NCBI GenBank assembly: GCA_964384625.1
Contig: CAYLNH010000054.1
Coordinates: forward strand, 1-32,194
Source: CAYLNH01 sp964384625
Lineage (GTDB): Bacteria > Verrucomicrobiota > Lentisphaeria > JABSQK01
Direction of reading: 5' to 3'
DNA length: 32,194 nt
Positions 6,618 to 16,481 of this stretch are shown piece by piece (the first letter of the stretch is position 1; each line of letters starts with the position of its first letter). Under the pieces are notes generated by a model. It had not been told where the DNA came from, did not search any database, and saw nothing but the letters and a program-made list of their open reading frames with translations. The translations under genes and the position numbers were made by a program.

Positions 6618-9097
6618 ATACCGGACTGATTCGCTGGAGCCCGACACCGCGCATCGCCAGCACGGGCGCAACGCTGGCGGCCGACGACTTTATCACGATC
6701 GCCTCGCACGATTACCATATCTACTATCATGCCGGTACGCATTACGGCCGGACGGACTACGCCACGACCTGCCGGATCGACCTCGACCAGGAGGTCCTTG
6801 TCATCGAGTTGGAACTGGAGGAACCCAATCCGGCGGCCGTCCGCGAGGCGCTGGATGCCGACAGCAGCGGTGATTTCTGGGCCACCGATTTCGCCGCGCT
6901 CAACTTCGTTGACGCCGATGACCGCGTTGTGCAACTCGGCGTCAAAGCCGACGGCGCCGCCGCTGTTTTCCGGGCGTACGAAGCCGTGGCGGACAGCGGC
7001 ATCGAGTTTGCCATCACGGCGGCGACGGCTGCATGGCGGGCCGCGGTGCGCTTGCCGTTGGCGTTTCTCGGGTTCGACGCCGAAGCTTTGACCGGCGCGG
7101 GGATCCCGTTTGACGTCGTCCGGTTTCATCAGGGTAACGGCGCCATCAGCGCCTGGTGCCCGATTCCGGATCAACTGCCGTTCCTGGAGAACTACCGGTT
7201 CCCGGTGTTCTGTTTCGGCCGACTGACCGCCGGCGATCCCGATGTTGTCGATGTTGGGCCACGGGACATCGGCAGCTTCGACTACGACGGCCCGGCGGCC
7301 GCCGGTGCCGGGGAATACATCCGTTTTGCCGTGACGTACACGGCCGGGAAACACGGCCTGCAGCCGGGCGCTGCCCTGCGGTTCACCTTTCGCAATGAAG
7401 TGATCGAGTGCAATCGGCGCACATCTGTCTTCCGCCGGTTCCCGGAGAAGGACTGGTCGCGGCTGCAGTGGGAAAACCCCGCGGCGCCCGGCTTCATTCA
7501 AGCCGTCTGTTCGGCGGCCGGCGCGGCGCTTCAGTTTGTCGACGACGTTACCTTCGGTCTGACTGCCGTTGTCGAAGCGGAAACGGCCCTGGCGCCGGGT
7601 GAGACGATTACCCTTGAAGTCGGCATGGACGCTCGCGGGCCGGGCATGCGCACGCAACTGCTGCATCAGGAACGCGTGCCGCTGAAGATCTGCGTCGACC
7701 CGCTGGGCAACGGCATCTTCCATTGCCCGCCCGCGTTCCCGACGATCGACGTCCTCGGCGGGCCGGCCCAAGCGCTGCTGGTCCATACGCCGCCCACCCC
7801 GGATCCTGATGAATCTTTTCGCCTGGTGGTTTGTGCCGTGGACTCTTTCGGCAATGTCGCTCATGGGTACGACGGTACGATTCGGTTCTACGACGGCGAG
7901 GCGTTTGCGGGGCTGCCGGTGGAGTATTCGTTCTCGCCGGCGGACCGCGGCATCGCCGTGTTCGAAACCGCCGTCAGCGCGGCCGGTCAATACCTGCTGC
8001 GCGTCGTCGATACCGCCGCCGCGCGAATCAACGGCGTCAGCAATCCAATCGTCACCGACGGCAGTTTCGGTCCGGACAAGATCTTCTTCGGCGATGTCCA
8101 TACCCACACCCAGTGTTCCGACGGCCGACTGCCGCTCGAGCAGAAGTACCGCGAGCTGGCGCTGCACCGCGGCTGTGATTTCTGGTGTCTGACGGACCAC
8201 GCCTATGACTTGACCACGGAACGGACGGCGCGCATCAAGGAGGTCCTTGCCGCCCACAACGAAGACGACCGGTTCGTCACGATCCCGGGCTACGAATGGA
8301 CCTGTTCCGACGGCCACGGCAAACCGTGCGCCCGCAAAATGTACGGCCACCGGAACGTCCACTTCCGCGGCGACATGGAGGTCGTCTGCGACGGCATCAG
8401 CCCGTTGAGCAACACGCCGCAGACACTGGTCGACGCCCTGAACAAGACCGGGCAGGAGTATGTTGTTTTCAATCACTTCCACTGCGGCGATCCGCAATCG
8501 TTCCACGAGGTCGACGAAGGCTTTGAGGTCTCCAGTTGGTGCGGCAACTGGTTTCGCGATACGCGGGCGGATGCGAAGACGTTTCCGCATGCCAGTCTTG
8601 CCGATCTTTGCGACCACGGCTTTCGCGGCGCCGTGGTTGCCGGCAGCGACCACGGCTCCGAAGCCTACTACACCGGGCTTCCCGCGGAGTTGACCGCTGT
8701 CTGTACCGATCGCCTGACGCGCGACGGCGTCTTCGACGCGTTGAAGCAGGGGCGCACCTACGCGACCACCGGGCAGAAGGTCCTCCTGCGGTTCACGGTG
8801 AACGACGTCCCGCCCGGCCGCGATCAGGACGACGTTGCCGGAGCTGTACGCGCAATCCGGATCACCATCGGTTCGGCGCTGCCGGTCGTCGGCATTCAGA
8901 TCGTCCGCAACGGCGAGAACTGGCGCAACCTGCAGCCGTCGACCGAGCTGGTGCAGACCTTTGAGATCACCGATGACGATGCCGCGACGGTAAGCGGCTA
9001 CTACTACGTACGCATTCGCACGGCGCAGGGCCACGTCACGTGGTCGTCGCCGGTCTTCTTCAATACAGCCGATGAGGCCGCGAACCGCGAGGACTGA
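6614..9097 (+). CDS. PHP-domain (CehA/McbA-like) metallohydrolase
   Basis: 827-aa multidomain protein with a metal-dependent PHP phosphoesterase-type domain at residues ~490-750. Metal-ligand motifs are visible in order: GDVHTHTQCSDG, WCLTDHAYD, PGYEW, NHFHCG and VAGSDHGS. CehA/McbA-like proteins of this type hydrolyse various esters, so the substrate cannot be assigned. The ~490 residues before it look like beta-rich domains: residues ~1-210 resemble a carbohydrate-binding or CBM9-like sandwich, then ~220-480 are Ig-like. No signal peptide is seen. AGGAGG at 6602-6607 lies 6 nt before the ATG, and the start overlaps the previous stop (ATGA). The gene ends 2 nt before the next start. Confidence 0.8.
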   Translation: MNTGLIRWSPTPRIASTGATLAADDFITIASHDYHIYYHAGTHYGRTDYATTCRIDLDQEVLVIELELEEPNPAAVREALDADSSGDFWATDFAALNFVDADDRVVQLGVKADGAAAVFRAYEAVADSGIEFAITAATAAWRAAVRLPLAFLGFDAEALTGAGIPFDVVRFHQGNGAISAWCPIPDQLPFLENYRFPVFCFGRLTAGDPDVVDVGPRDIGSFDYDGPAAAGAGEYIRFAVTYTAGKHGLQPGAALRFTFRNEVIECNRRTSVFRRFPEKDWSRLQWENPAAPGFIQAVCSAAGAALQFVDDVTFGLTAVVEAETALAPGETITLEVGMDARGPGMRTQLLHQERVPLKICVDPLGNGIFHCPPAFPTIDVLGGPAQALLVHTPPTPDPDESFRLVVCAVDSFGNVAHGYDGTIRFYDGEAFAGLPVEYSFSPADRGIAVFETAVSAAGQYLLRVVDTAAARINGVSNPIVTDGSFGPDKIFFGDVHTHTQCSDGRLPLEQKYRELALHRGCDFWCLTDHAYDLTTERTARIKEVLAAHNEDDRFVTIPGYEWTCSDGHGKPCARKMYGHRNVHFRGDMEVVCDGISPLSNTPQTLVDALNKTGQEYVVFNHFHCGDPQSFHEVDEGFEVSSWCGNWFRDTRADAKTFPHASLADLCDHGFRGAVVAGSDHGSEAYYTGLPAELTAVCTDRLTRDGVFDALKQGRTYATTGQKVLLRFTVNDVPPGRDQDDVAGAVRAIRITIGSALPVVGIQIVRNGENWRNLQPSTELVQTFEITDDDAATVSGYYYVRIRTAQGHVTWSSPVFFNTADEAANRED

Positions 9098-9099
9098 CT

Positions 9100-11874
9100 A
9101 TGGAGCGAGAGAGACCCTCAGTAGCATTGCCGGGCTTGAGAATGATCCTGTGTCTGCTGGCACTCGTCTGCTTACCATTGGGGGCGGACGAGGCGAAGGC
9201 CGTCGCCGGCACGGCGGACGGGGTGGTTGACGAAACGAAATCGGCGGCAGCCGACATCGCGGCGTGGGCGGCGATCCGCGAGGCGAACGGCAAACAGGGC
9301 CGGCCGTTGCCGTTGACCGCGTCGTGGGTTTGCCAGGGCATGTTCGGGCCGCAACGGACCATGGCAATGATCAAGGCCGGCCATCACGTCATTCCGACAC
9401 TGGGTGCGGGACCGGGGTTCATGGCGCGCTACGCCTACATTCTCGAGAACAAAGGCTTCCGCGAGCAGAAGCTGCCGGCGTACATGGCGGAGATCGAACC
9501 GGTGCTGAAGTTCTGCGCCGAACACAAACTGCCGATCTCCATGGGCGGTCATAACTGGGCAACGGGCCCGGTGCGGATGGAATTCGACTATAACCGCGCA
9601 CCGAAGCACAACCGCAAAACCTTCACGCCGGAGGAAAGCGTCCGCCTGATGATCGAAAAGGACGGCAAGATCCAGAGCGGCTCCTGGAAGATGTCGAGCC
9701 CCTTCGGCCCGGATGAACGCTGGCGTGAGTTCGCCCGCTGGTGGATGGATAACCCCGCCATGAAACGGATCCGCGAGCTCTATCCGGATCCGCCGCTGGT
9801 CGTCTGGCTGAACAACAACGAAGCGGGCGAGATCGGTCTGAAACATCTGGACTTCTCCGTGCGTTTCCTGAAGAAACACGGCAAGAATCTCACCAAAGAC
9901 GATAAGGTGAAAACCCTGCATGAAGCCTATGATCACAAGTACAACGTGCTCTTCGAGGAAGCCCGTCGCGTCCTGATCCAACCGGCGTGGAGAAAGAACA
10001 CGATCTTCGTCGCCTACAACGCCTGGCCGCGCAGCGTCAAGGGGCGCACGGCAGAACGTAATCGCGGCAGTGAATGGAAACGCTTTGACGGCTGCATGCC
10101 CGAGTTCTATCTGAACGACTGGCAGATCTATCGCGGCAAGACCGACTACAATTACTGGAGCCCGCAGACCGAAGCCTTGCGCGTGCAGTCTTCGCAGGAC
10201 GTCATCTTCGGTCTGGACCCGGATCACTACTTCGCCTCGATCGTCTGGGACGGCGGCCAGCCGGCGACGCGGCGGTCGGCGATCAACTGTCTGGCGACGG
10301 GTATGTACGGATCGGGCGCCGTGCAGCAATGGGACTTTGCGCGCTACGAGGGCATGGTGCAGTTCGGGCTCTGGGCCATGCGCCCGCGGGTCATGCGCGA
10401 ATTCCGCTGGCCGGTCAGTGAACACAATGCCTACGACCAGGAAGCGTTCATGTGCGTGGTCCGCGCGGTGGACCGGCCGTGGAACAACGAGGTATTGAAG
10501 GAATTCTGGCGCTTTGGCAAACTGGTCAAGAGCGATGAGTTCAAGCCGGCGAACGAGAAGGTGGCGGGCGAACTGCAGTTCTACAGCCGGGTAAACGCGT
10601 TGTTGCCGGTCGACGTCAATCCTCCGCGCGATAAGTGGCCGCGGGTCTGGGCGTTGAAAGCCGGCAAGCGGCCGCCCGTCAAAATGCGGGTGCTTGCGTT
10701 GGCTCTGCAATTGGGCGCAAAGCCGAAGCGCCGCTGGTTGATCTACGCGCACGCGCCGTTGGGCGCTGTGGCCGGCAGCCGCGTGATGATTCCGGAACTC
10801 GGCAAGGTGAAACTGCCGTATGTCGCTCGTTCCGGTTCGTTCTTTGTGATTGATGAAGGCGGCGGCGCTGCAATCGCGCTGACGGCGAAGACCTTGATCG
10901 CCGGCGGCCCGGCGGAGATCACGATCACGGCGGACAAGACCTTCGCAAAGGTGGGCGAAACCGTGATGATTTCGCCGGAGATCACACTGCCGCCGCCAGC
11001 CGGTTTCACCGGCTTTACCTGGTCGTTCGGCGAAGGAACCGAACAGGGATTCGAGAAACTCTTTGGCCAACAGTTCACCCCGAAGCAGACCGGAATGCAT
11101 CTCATCCGCGTCACCGGTACGACGACGGCCGGCGCAAAGGTCAGCGGTGAGACGTGCGTCTTTGTCGGCAAAAAACCGCACAGCGCAGTAGTCTACGATC
11201 TCGAGCTGAACGACGCCAGCGCCTGGCGCGGGCCTTGGAAGGGCATCGGCAAAGACGGCAAGGACCTCCTGGAATACCGGCTCGTGCCCAACCATGGGGT
11301 GGCGCCGGACATGGTTTTGCACGGCGGCAGTTTCGTCAAAGACCCTGAAGCGGGACGCGTCCTGGAGTTGTCCGGGAAACAGGACGGACTCTGGGGCGTC
11401 CGCAGCAAGCTCACCTGCAAGCAGGGCTATGCGAATCTGACGATTGCACTCCGATTCAAAGCCGAAGACACCAAAGGCACGCAGGTGCTGTATGCGCAGG
11501 GCGGCAAGGGCAAAGGCTACAATATCTATCTGCATGAGGGGAAACTCTACGGCGGCATCGTGTCGACAAAGCAGTGGCTCAGCACCGACAAGGTGCAGGC
11601 CGGTAAATGGCATCATGTGGCGCTGGTACTCAAGGGCGCCGGCAAGAAGAGCGCGCCCGATCGGCTCCTGCTCTACCTGGACGGTGAGAAGGTCGGCTCC
11701 GGCCCCGGCAGGATCATTGAAAACCATCACGCCGGCCCGCGCGTCGGCATCTGTCTGAACACGACGCTGCACACCGGCAAACACATTTCCGGCGTCGGCT
11801 TCCGCGGACGCCTGGCAATGTTCCAGCAGCGTAACGATGCCCGCATACCAAACCCAGGAGCAATCGGAAAATGA
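9100..11874 (+). CDS. Secreted PKD/LamG multidomain protein, possible glycoside hydrolase
   Basis: 924-aa exported protein. The signal peptide is MILCLLALVCLPLGADE; if translation starts at ATG 9142 this is the N-terminus, and ATG 9100 adds a 14-residue extension. Residues ~60-480 form an unrecognised, Trp/Tyr-rich catalytic-looking domain, with WLNNNEAGE as a candidate acidic site. Residues ~600-690 are PKD/Ig-like (GETVMISPEI, FTWSFGEGTEQG). Residues ~697-915 are a LamG/concanavalin-like sandwich (KWHHVALVLKG, LYLDGEKVGSG). The domain set fits an extracellular polysaccharide-active enzyme; the N-terminal family is not recognised and the activity is inference. It starts 2 nt after the PHP gene and overlaps the next gene by ATGA. 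Confidence 0.72.
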   Translation: MERERPSVALPGLRMILCLLALVCLPLGADEAKAVAGTADGVVDETKSAAADIAAWAAIREANGKQGRPLPLTASWVCQGMFGPQRTMAMIKAGHHVIPTLGAGPGFMARYAYILENKGFREQKLPAYMAEIEPVLKFCAEHKLPISMGGHNWATGPVRMEFDYNRAPKHNRKTFTPEESVRLMIEKDGKIQSGSWKMSSPFGPDERWREFARWWMDNPAMKRIRELYPDPPLVVWLNNNEAGEIGLKHLDFSVRFLKKHGKNLTKDDKVKTLHEAYDHKYNVLFEEARRVLIQPAWRKNTIFVAYNAWPRSVKGRTAERNRGSEWKRFDGCMPEFYLNDWQIYRGKTDYNYWSPQTEALRVQSSQDVIFGLDPDHYFASIVWDGGQPATRRSAINCLATGMYGSGAVQQWDFARYEGMVQFGLWAMRPRVMREFRWPVSEHNAYDQEAFMCVVRAVDRPWNNEVLKEFWRFGKLVKSDEFKPANEKVAGELQFYSRVNALLPVDVNPPRDKWPRVWALKAGKRPPVKMRVLALALQLGAKPKRRWLIYAHAPLGAVAGSRVMIPELGKVKLPYVARSGSFFVIDEGGGAAIALTAKTLIAGGPAEITITADKTFAKVGETVMISPEITLPPPAGFTGFTWSFGEGTEQGFEKLFGQQFTPKQTGMHLIRVTGTTTAGAKVSGETCVFVGKKPHSAVVYDLELNDASAWRGPWKGIGKDGKDLLEYRLVPNHGVAPDMVLHGGSFVKDPEAGRVLELSGKQDGLWGVRSKLTCKQGYANLTIALRFKAEDTKGTQVLYAQGGKGKGYNIYLHEGKLYGGIVSTKQWLSTDKVQAGKWHHVALVLKGAGKKSAPDRLLLYLDGEKVGSGPGRIIENHHAGPRVGICLNTTLHTGKHISGVGFRGRLAMFQQRNDARIPNPGAIGK

Positions 11875-14270
11875 CGACATCGATAACGCCCCGCTATGGG
11901 CTTCTGTTTCGGTCCCGGCGAATACAATGGATTGGAGTGTTGTGTATGAGCCTTGCAGTTTGCGGTACAGCCGGCGACTGGTTCCCGAAGGATTTGACGC
12001 CGGTGCGGAAGAGATACGAAGCGCCGGCGCACAAGCCGGTGGTGATCGTGCATGACGGCGCGCCGACGGCGGTATTGGTTGTCCACGGCAACCTGCGGAA
12101 GACCGTCGCGGCCGTGCAGAAGATTGCCAAACTGGCGACGGGCAGGGACCTGCCAACTGCGGCGAAGGCGCCGGCGCATGGAGCGGTGATCATCGTCGGC
12201 GATTGCCCGGCAAGCCGGGCGGCGGGGATCGATGCGAGTGAGATCCCGCCGGAAGGTTTTGTCGTCAAGACCGCGCCGGACCGCATCTTTATTGTCGGCA
12301 ACGGCGCCGCCGGCAACGCCCACGGTCTGGCCGCCTTCGCCGAACGCATCCTCGGCGGCCGCTGGTATTTCCCGCAGCAGTTCCATGGCCTGCACGCGAA
12401 GCCACTGAAGCAGCTGAGCGCGCCACCGGTGCATTTTGTGGACGCGCCGGTCTACCGCAAGCGGCAGTTCTGGCCGCCGTTTGACAATGTTCCCGCCAAA
12501 GGCATGCGCTATACCGACATGGTCAACTTCATCGGCGGCGGCAATTCCTGGCCCTGGGGCGTGCAATGCCATACGCCGCATTGGGGGCGCAACAAAGAAT
12601 ACCGGGAAAAGCACCCGGAGGTCTTTGCTTTGCGCAACGACGGCAGCCGCAACTTCGGCATGATCTGCTACAGCCATCCGAAGACGCTCAAGCTCTATCT
12701 CGCCGAGATCGAGGCGCAACTGAAGGGCGACGTGTCGCGGGAACAACGACGCAATATGGTCGTGATAAAAGGCAAGGCGATTTCAGTCTCGCCCGCCGAC
12801 CTGGGCATCAGTTGCCTGTGCGAACACTGCAAGCCGAAGTACGAGCCGGACGAAGGCCAGTTCGGTAACGCCACCAGTCTGATGGCCGACTTCGTCGCGC
12901 GGCTCGGTCGGCAAGTGAAGAAGCGCTGGCCCGACATGATCGTCACCTATCTGCCGTACGTAAACTACACCCTGGCGCCGGATGACGTGGAACTGCCGGA
13001 CAATGTCCAGGCCATGCTCTGCGGCATGCCCGGGGTCGCGATGTACAAGGAGCCGGCGATCCGGAAACGCTTCCAGGCGAACATCGATGCCTGGCGCAAA
13101 CTGACCGGGCGCAAGGTGGAGACCTGGGAGTATTCCTGCTGGCCCGCGGACCGCACGCAGGCGCCGTACCAGTATCCGCACGTGCTGAAGTCGTACTACC
13201 GGCATAACACCGATCGCCTGGTCGGCACCTTTATCAACGGCACTGACGGCGATTGGGTGCGGCAGCACATCACGCTGTATATCTGGATCAAGCTGATGTG
13301 GAACCCGGAGCTGGATGTCGATGCCGTCCTGGAATCGTTTGCCGCGCGCATGTACGGCCCGGCCGGGACAACCATCCAGAAACTGCTCCGCCTGCAGACC
13401 GACCGCTGGGAAGATGTTGTTTGGGAGGTAGACAGCTTTATCATGAAGCCGGTCTACGAGAAGAGCTTCACAAAAGATGTCGTGCAGCAGATGAAGGACC
13501 TGCTGCAACAGGCCCGCCGGGAGGTGGGCGACGACGCTGTTCTGAACAAGCGCCTCGATTACTACGCCTACAGCTTTGCCCCGTTCTTCAAAGAGGCCGA
13601 AGCCATTCACAGCGGCAAGGGCATGCGGCAACTGGTGGCGAAGAAGGTCGGTGATACGCCGGTCATCGACGGCAAACTCGACGACCCCGTCTGGCAGACC
13701 GCACCGGCATCGACCATGGAGAAGAACAGAGGCAAGGCGCCGACGTTTAAGACAGAAGTCAAAGCGGTATGGACCCTGGACGGCATCACCTTCGGTTTCA
13801 AATGCGACGAGCCCGACCCCGATATGCTCTACGTCCCGCTGAAGTCGGCCGACGACCCGACGCTGTGGCACAACGACAATGTCGAGCTGTTCCTCGACGT
13901 TACCGGCAAGAACGAGGGGCAGTACTATCAATTCATCATCTCGCCGCGACCGACGGTGTATGACTCGCATAACGGCGGCACGACCAAACACGGTGCGGCA
14001 TCCTGGAAGGCCGAAGGCCTGAAAGTCGGCGTCCATCGCGGCGACGGCTTCTGGTCCATGGAAGTATACCTGCCGTACACGGCCTTCGAAGACGAGATCA
14101 AGCCCGGCACCGGCGTCCAGTGGATTGGTCAGTTCACCCGCCATCGGATCGCCAGTGCCAAGAAAAAACGCAGCAAAGAGAATCCGCGCGAGTATAGCCG
14201 CCTGAATTTTCAGTTCGGCGGCCCAAGCAACAACACCGGGGACTTCGCCCCGATCAAATTCGTCGAGTAG
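11871..14270 (+). CDS. DUF4838 protein with C-terminal CBM9-like domain
   Basis: 799-aa exported protein. An N-terminal hydrophobic stretch (WIGVLCMSLAVCGTAG) follows a basic segment, consistent with a signal peptide. Residues ~45-180 resemble the GH20-type N-terminal alpha/beta domain (VIIVGDCPAS, GFVVKTAPDRIFIVG). DUF4838-like sequence follows, with HPEVFALRNDGS, the cysteine cluster CLCEHC and a WEYSCWP segment. Residues ~590-799 resemble a family 9 carbohydrate-binding module: DTPVIDGKLDDPVWQTA, then WHNDNVELFLDV. Likely an extracytoplasmic glycan-active protein; DUF4838 biochemistry is poorly defined. AGGAG at 11856-11860 precedes the ATG by 10 nt, and the ATGA overlap indicates coupling to the upstream gene. 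Confidence 0.82.
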   Translation: MTTSITPRYGLLFRSRRIQWIGVLCMSLAVCGTAGDWFPKDLTPVRKRYEAPAHKPVVIVHDGAPTAVLVVHGNLRKTVAAVQKIAKLATGRDLPTAAKAPAHGAVIIVGDCPASRAAGIDASEIPPEGFVVKTAPDRIFIVGNGAAGNAHGLAAFAERILGGRWYFPQQFHGLHAKPLKQLSAPPVHFVDAPVYRKRQFWPPFDNVPAKGMRYTDMVNFIGGGNSWPWGVQCHTPHWGRNKEYREKHPEVFALRNDGSRNFGMICYSHPKTLKLYLAEIEAQLKGDVSREQRRNMVVIKGKAISVSPADLGISCLCEHCKPKYEPDEGQFGNATSLMADFVARLGRQVKKRWPDMIVTYLPYVNYTLAPDDVELPDNVQAMLCGMPGVAMYKEPAIRKRFQANIDAWRKLTGRKVETWEYSCWPADRTQAPYQYPHVLKSYYRHNTDRLVGTFINGTDGDWVRQHITLYIWIKLMWNPELDVDAVLESFAARMYGPAGTTIQKLLRLQTDRWEDVVWEVDSFIMKPVYEKSFTKDVVQQMKDLLQQARREVGDDAVLNKRLDYYAYSFAPFFKEAEAIHSGKGMRQLVAKKVGDTPVIDGKLDDPVWQTAPASTMEKNRGKAPTFKTEVKAVWTLDGITFGFKCDEPDPDMLYVPLKSADDPTLWHNDNVELFLDVTGKNEGQYYQFIISPRPTVYDSHNGGTTKHGAASWKAEGLKVGVHRGDGFWSMEVYLPYTAFEDEIKPGTGVQWIGQFTRHRIASAKKKRSKENPREYSRLNFQFGGPSNNTGDFAPIKFVE

Positions 14271-14336
14271 GCCCGGAATCATGACGACTCCCACCACTAC
14301 TCCATCACTCCATCACCCAACACTCCATTATACATA
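14271..14336 (+). repeat. Intergenic spacer with three ACTCCAT repeats
   Basis: This 66-bp spacer holds ACTCCAT three times (14299, 14307 and 14322), the first two directly adjacent as an 8-bp unit. The pyrimidine/adenine-rich sequence lacks a Shine-Dalgarno for the next ATG at 14337. It could be simple-sequence drift or an unstructured leader. Confidence 0.6.
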
Positions 14337-16481
14337 ATGAACACGATCAAGATACAGATCGGCGAACGCGCCGCGGAAGTCGCCGCGGCATTGGCCGATG
14401 CCACCGAGAAACTGGGACGTCAACGGCCGCAGCCAATTGACGTCGGTCCGTGGCAATTGCTGCCCCTGACCGCCGACGACGACACCATGCACAGCGCCGA
14501 CAGCGCCCGTCGCGACCTCGAATCGATGGCAACGCCCGGCCGCGGGTTCGACCACTGGAACGCCCGTCCGAACCTGATCAAGTTCGTTGCGAGCGGTCCG
14601 TTGGCAGCAGCGTATCGCGCCACCGGCGACGCGGGCTATGCCGCGGCCTTCCGGCTGTTATTGGAGGATTACTTCCTGTCGCTGACCCGGCCCAAATGGG
14701 CCGGCGCCGGCATGCGATTATCGCAGCGGATCGGGCGCTGGGCGCAGTTCCTGCCGTACTTCTTCGATGCCGACGTGTTTGATGATGCGTTCGTGCAGAC
14801 GGTGTTCGATCACATTCCGGAGCAATTGGCGAGCATACTGAAGACGCATAAGATCCAGGCGCGCGGCAATATCCGGCTGTTGGAAACGGAAGGCCTGTTC
14901 CAAGTGGGCCTGCGGCTGCCGATGCTGGAACAGGCCGGCGAAGCGATCGAACGCGTGCGCTGGGTCTATGCCGATACGGCGCGACGCGCCGTGTACGACG
15001 ACGGCTCGTATTGCGAGTACGACCCGAACTACCACGGCGTTTTCCAGAGCACGTTCTCCAACGCGTTGCTCTGGCGTGCGGCCTTTCCTGAACTGGAGCT
15101 GCCGGACGTGCGCGACACGGCGGTGCGTGTGTTCAACTACGCCTGCGTCTCGAAGAGCCCGATCGGCCATGCCTGCGGCATCCAGGAGAGCCCCTCGCCG
15201 TGGATCGGCGAGCGCGACTGCAAGGAGGTCCTGAACCGCCGTCAGGAGGTCCTGCGGCTGGCCGGCTGCGAGCCGGATGACCCGCCGCTGGTTGCCGCCT
15301 GCATGAATGCCAGTCAGATCTTTATGCGCACCGGCTGGGAGCGCGAAGCCATGTTTGCCGCGTTCGACGCCAGCCGCTGGGGCGGGGCGCACAGCCATCT
15401 GGCGCGCAACGGCGTTGTGCTCTTCAAATACGGCCGGGCGCTGCTGCCGGACACCGGGTCGCTTACCTACGCCATGGATCAGAAGGCGCATGAAGGCGAC
15501 GAACTCGACCATGAGATCGGGCCCTACGGCAAGTCGACCCGCGCACACAATACGCTGAACCTGAACGGCTGGAACCAGGCGCCGACGAACCCGGATCGGC
15601 TGGTGTTGTTCACGAACGCAGACGCCAGCGCGGTCTACAGCAAGTACAGCGGCGGCTATTGGCCGGGCAGCTACGGCTGGTGGTTCCGCGAAGGCTACGG
15701 CGCCGGCATCCACGGCGAACACGAACGCATGCTGTTCTGGATCGCTGATCGCTTCATCGTCGTGGTCGACCGCATCATGCGCTGGGATGAGACGATCCAC
15801 GGCCATCGGGAACAACAGGAGCCGACGCTGGAGATGAACTGGCAGTTGTCACCGGGCGGCGAAGTGGATCTGCGCCGGGACGGCTTCACCGCGGTCTATC
15901 CGGAAGGCGGCCTGCTCGGGTGTTTCGCCAAACTGCCGGCGGGCATGGAGTTGACCGTGCACGAGGGCGAGACGGATCCGCCGCGCGGCTGGATCACGAC
16001 CCGCAGTAAAGCGCAGGGCGACCTGCGGCGGGCGGGTGTGTTCGAGCAGCCGAAGATGAAAGAATGGGCCAACCGCAGTTATGCCCCGGCGCCCCAGGTT
16101 GCCGGCGTCGCGGCCCCGATGCAGGGTTTCGGCGAGAGTATCGTCAGCGTCTTTGTCCCCTTCGAAGAAGAACCGCCGACAATACGTCCAAGCGTAGACG
16201 GCCCGATCGCCGCCGACTTCCCGCAGAGCATGCGCGGCAGGCTGGAGATCGAATGGTCCAACGGCACAAGAGATCTGCTCGCCTGGAGCGACCGTCTGGC
16301 GCAGCCCCTGATCCGCGTCGACGACAACGGCAAGGAGGTCCTGACCGACGGTTGTTTCCTGCATCTGCAGAAAGATGCAGACGGCAGCCCGGTTGCCGGC
16401 ACGGCCCTCGACGCATCCTATGCCCGGATCCCGGAAACGGACATCACGATCAGGACGGAGTCGTCGAACTATGACTACTAA
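14337..16481 (+). CDS. Heparinase II/III-family polysaccharide lyase-like protein
   Basis: 714-aa protein resembling heparinase II/III and related alginate/oligo-alginate lyases. The N-terminal half (residues ~60-330) is an alpha-helical toroid of the heparinase N-domain type (FDHWNARPNLIKFVASGPLA). The second half has the hallmark beta-sandwich signatures: WGGAHSHLARNG, then LLPDTGSLTYA and STRAHNTLNLNGWN. Family enzymes cleave uronic-acid-containing polysaccharides by beta-elimination; the substrate here is not predictable. No signal peptide is visible, so it probably acts on imported oligosaccharides. No Shine-Dalgarno is evident before ATG 14337. The stop lies 11 nt inside the start region of the next gene. 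Confidence 0.85.
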   Translation: MNTIKIQIGERAAEVAAALADATEKLGRQRPQPIDVGPWQLLPLTADDDTMHSADSARRDLESMATPGRGFDHWNARPNLIKFVASGPLAAAYRATGDAGYAAAFRLLLEDYFLSLTRPKWAGAGMRLSQRIGRWAQFLPYFFDADVFDDAFVQTVFDHIPEQLASILKTHKIQARGNIRLLETEGLFQVGLRLPMLEQAGEAIERVRWVYADTARRAVYDDGSYCEYDPNYHGVFQSTFSNALLWRAAFPELELPDVRDTAVRVFNYACVSKSPIGHACGIQESPSPWIGERDCKEVLNRRQEVLRLAGCEPDDPPLVAACMNASQIFMRTGWEREAMFAAFDASRWGGAHSHLARNGVVLFKYGRALLPDTGSLTYAMDQKAHEGDELDHEIGPYGKSTRAHNTLNLNGWNQAPTNPDRLVLFTNADASAVYSKYSGGYWPGSYGWWFREGYGAGIHGEHERMLFWIADRFIVVVDRIMRWDETIHGHREQQEPTLEMNWQLSPGGEVDLRRDGFTAVYPEGGLLGCFAKLPAGMELTVHEGETDPPRGWITTRSKAQGDLRRAGVFEQPKMKEWANRSYAPAPQVAGVAAPMQGFGESIVSVFVPFEEEPPTIRPSVDGPIAADFPQSMRGRLEIEWSNGTRDLLAWSDRLAQPLIRVDDNGKEVLTDGCFLHLQKDADGSPVAGTALDASYARIPETDITIRTESSNYDY

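Noticed and set aside
9172..12156. 994-codon open frame on the minus strand
   Set aside because: Antisense to the PKD/LamG and DUF4838 genes; composition and lack of motifs indicate a shadow frame.
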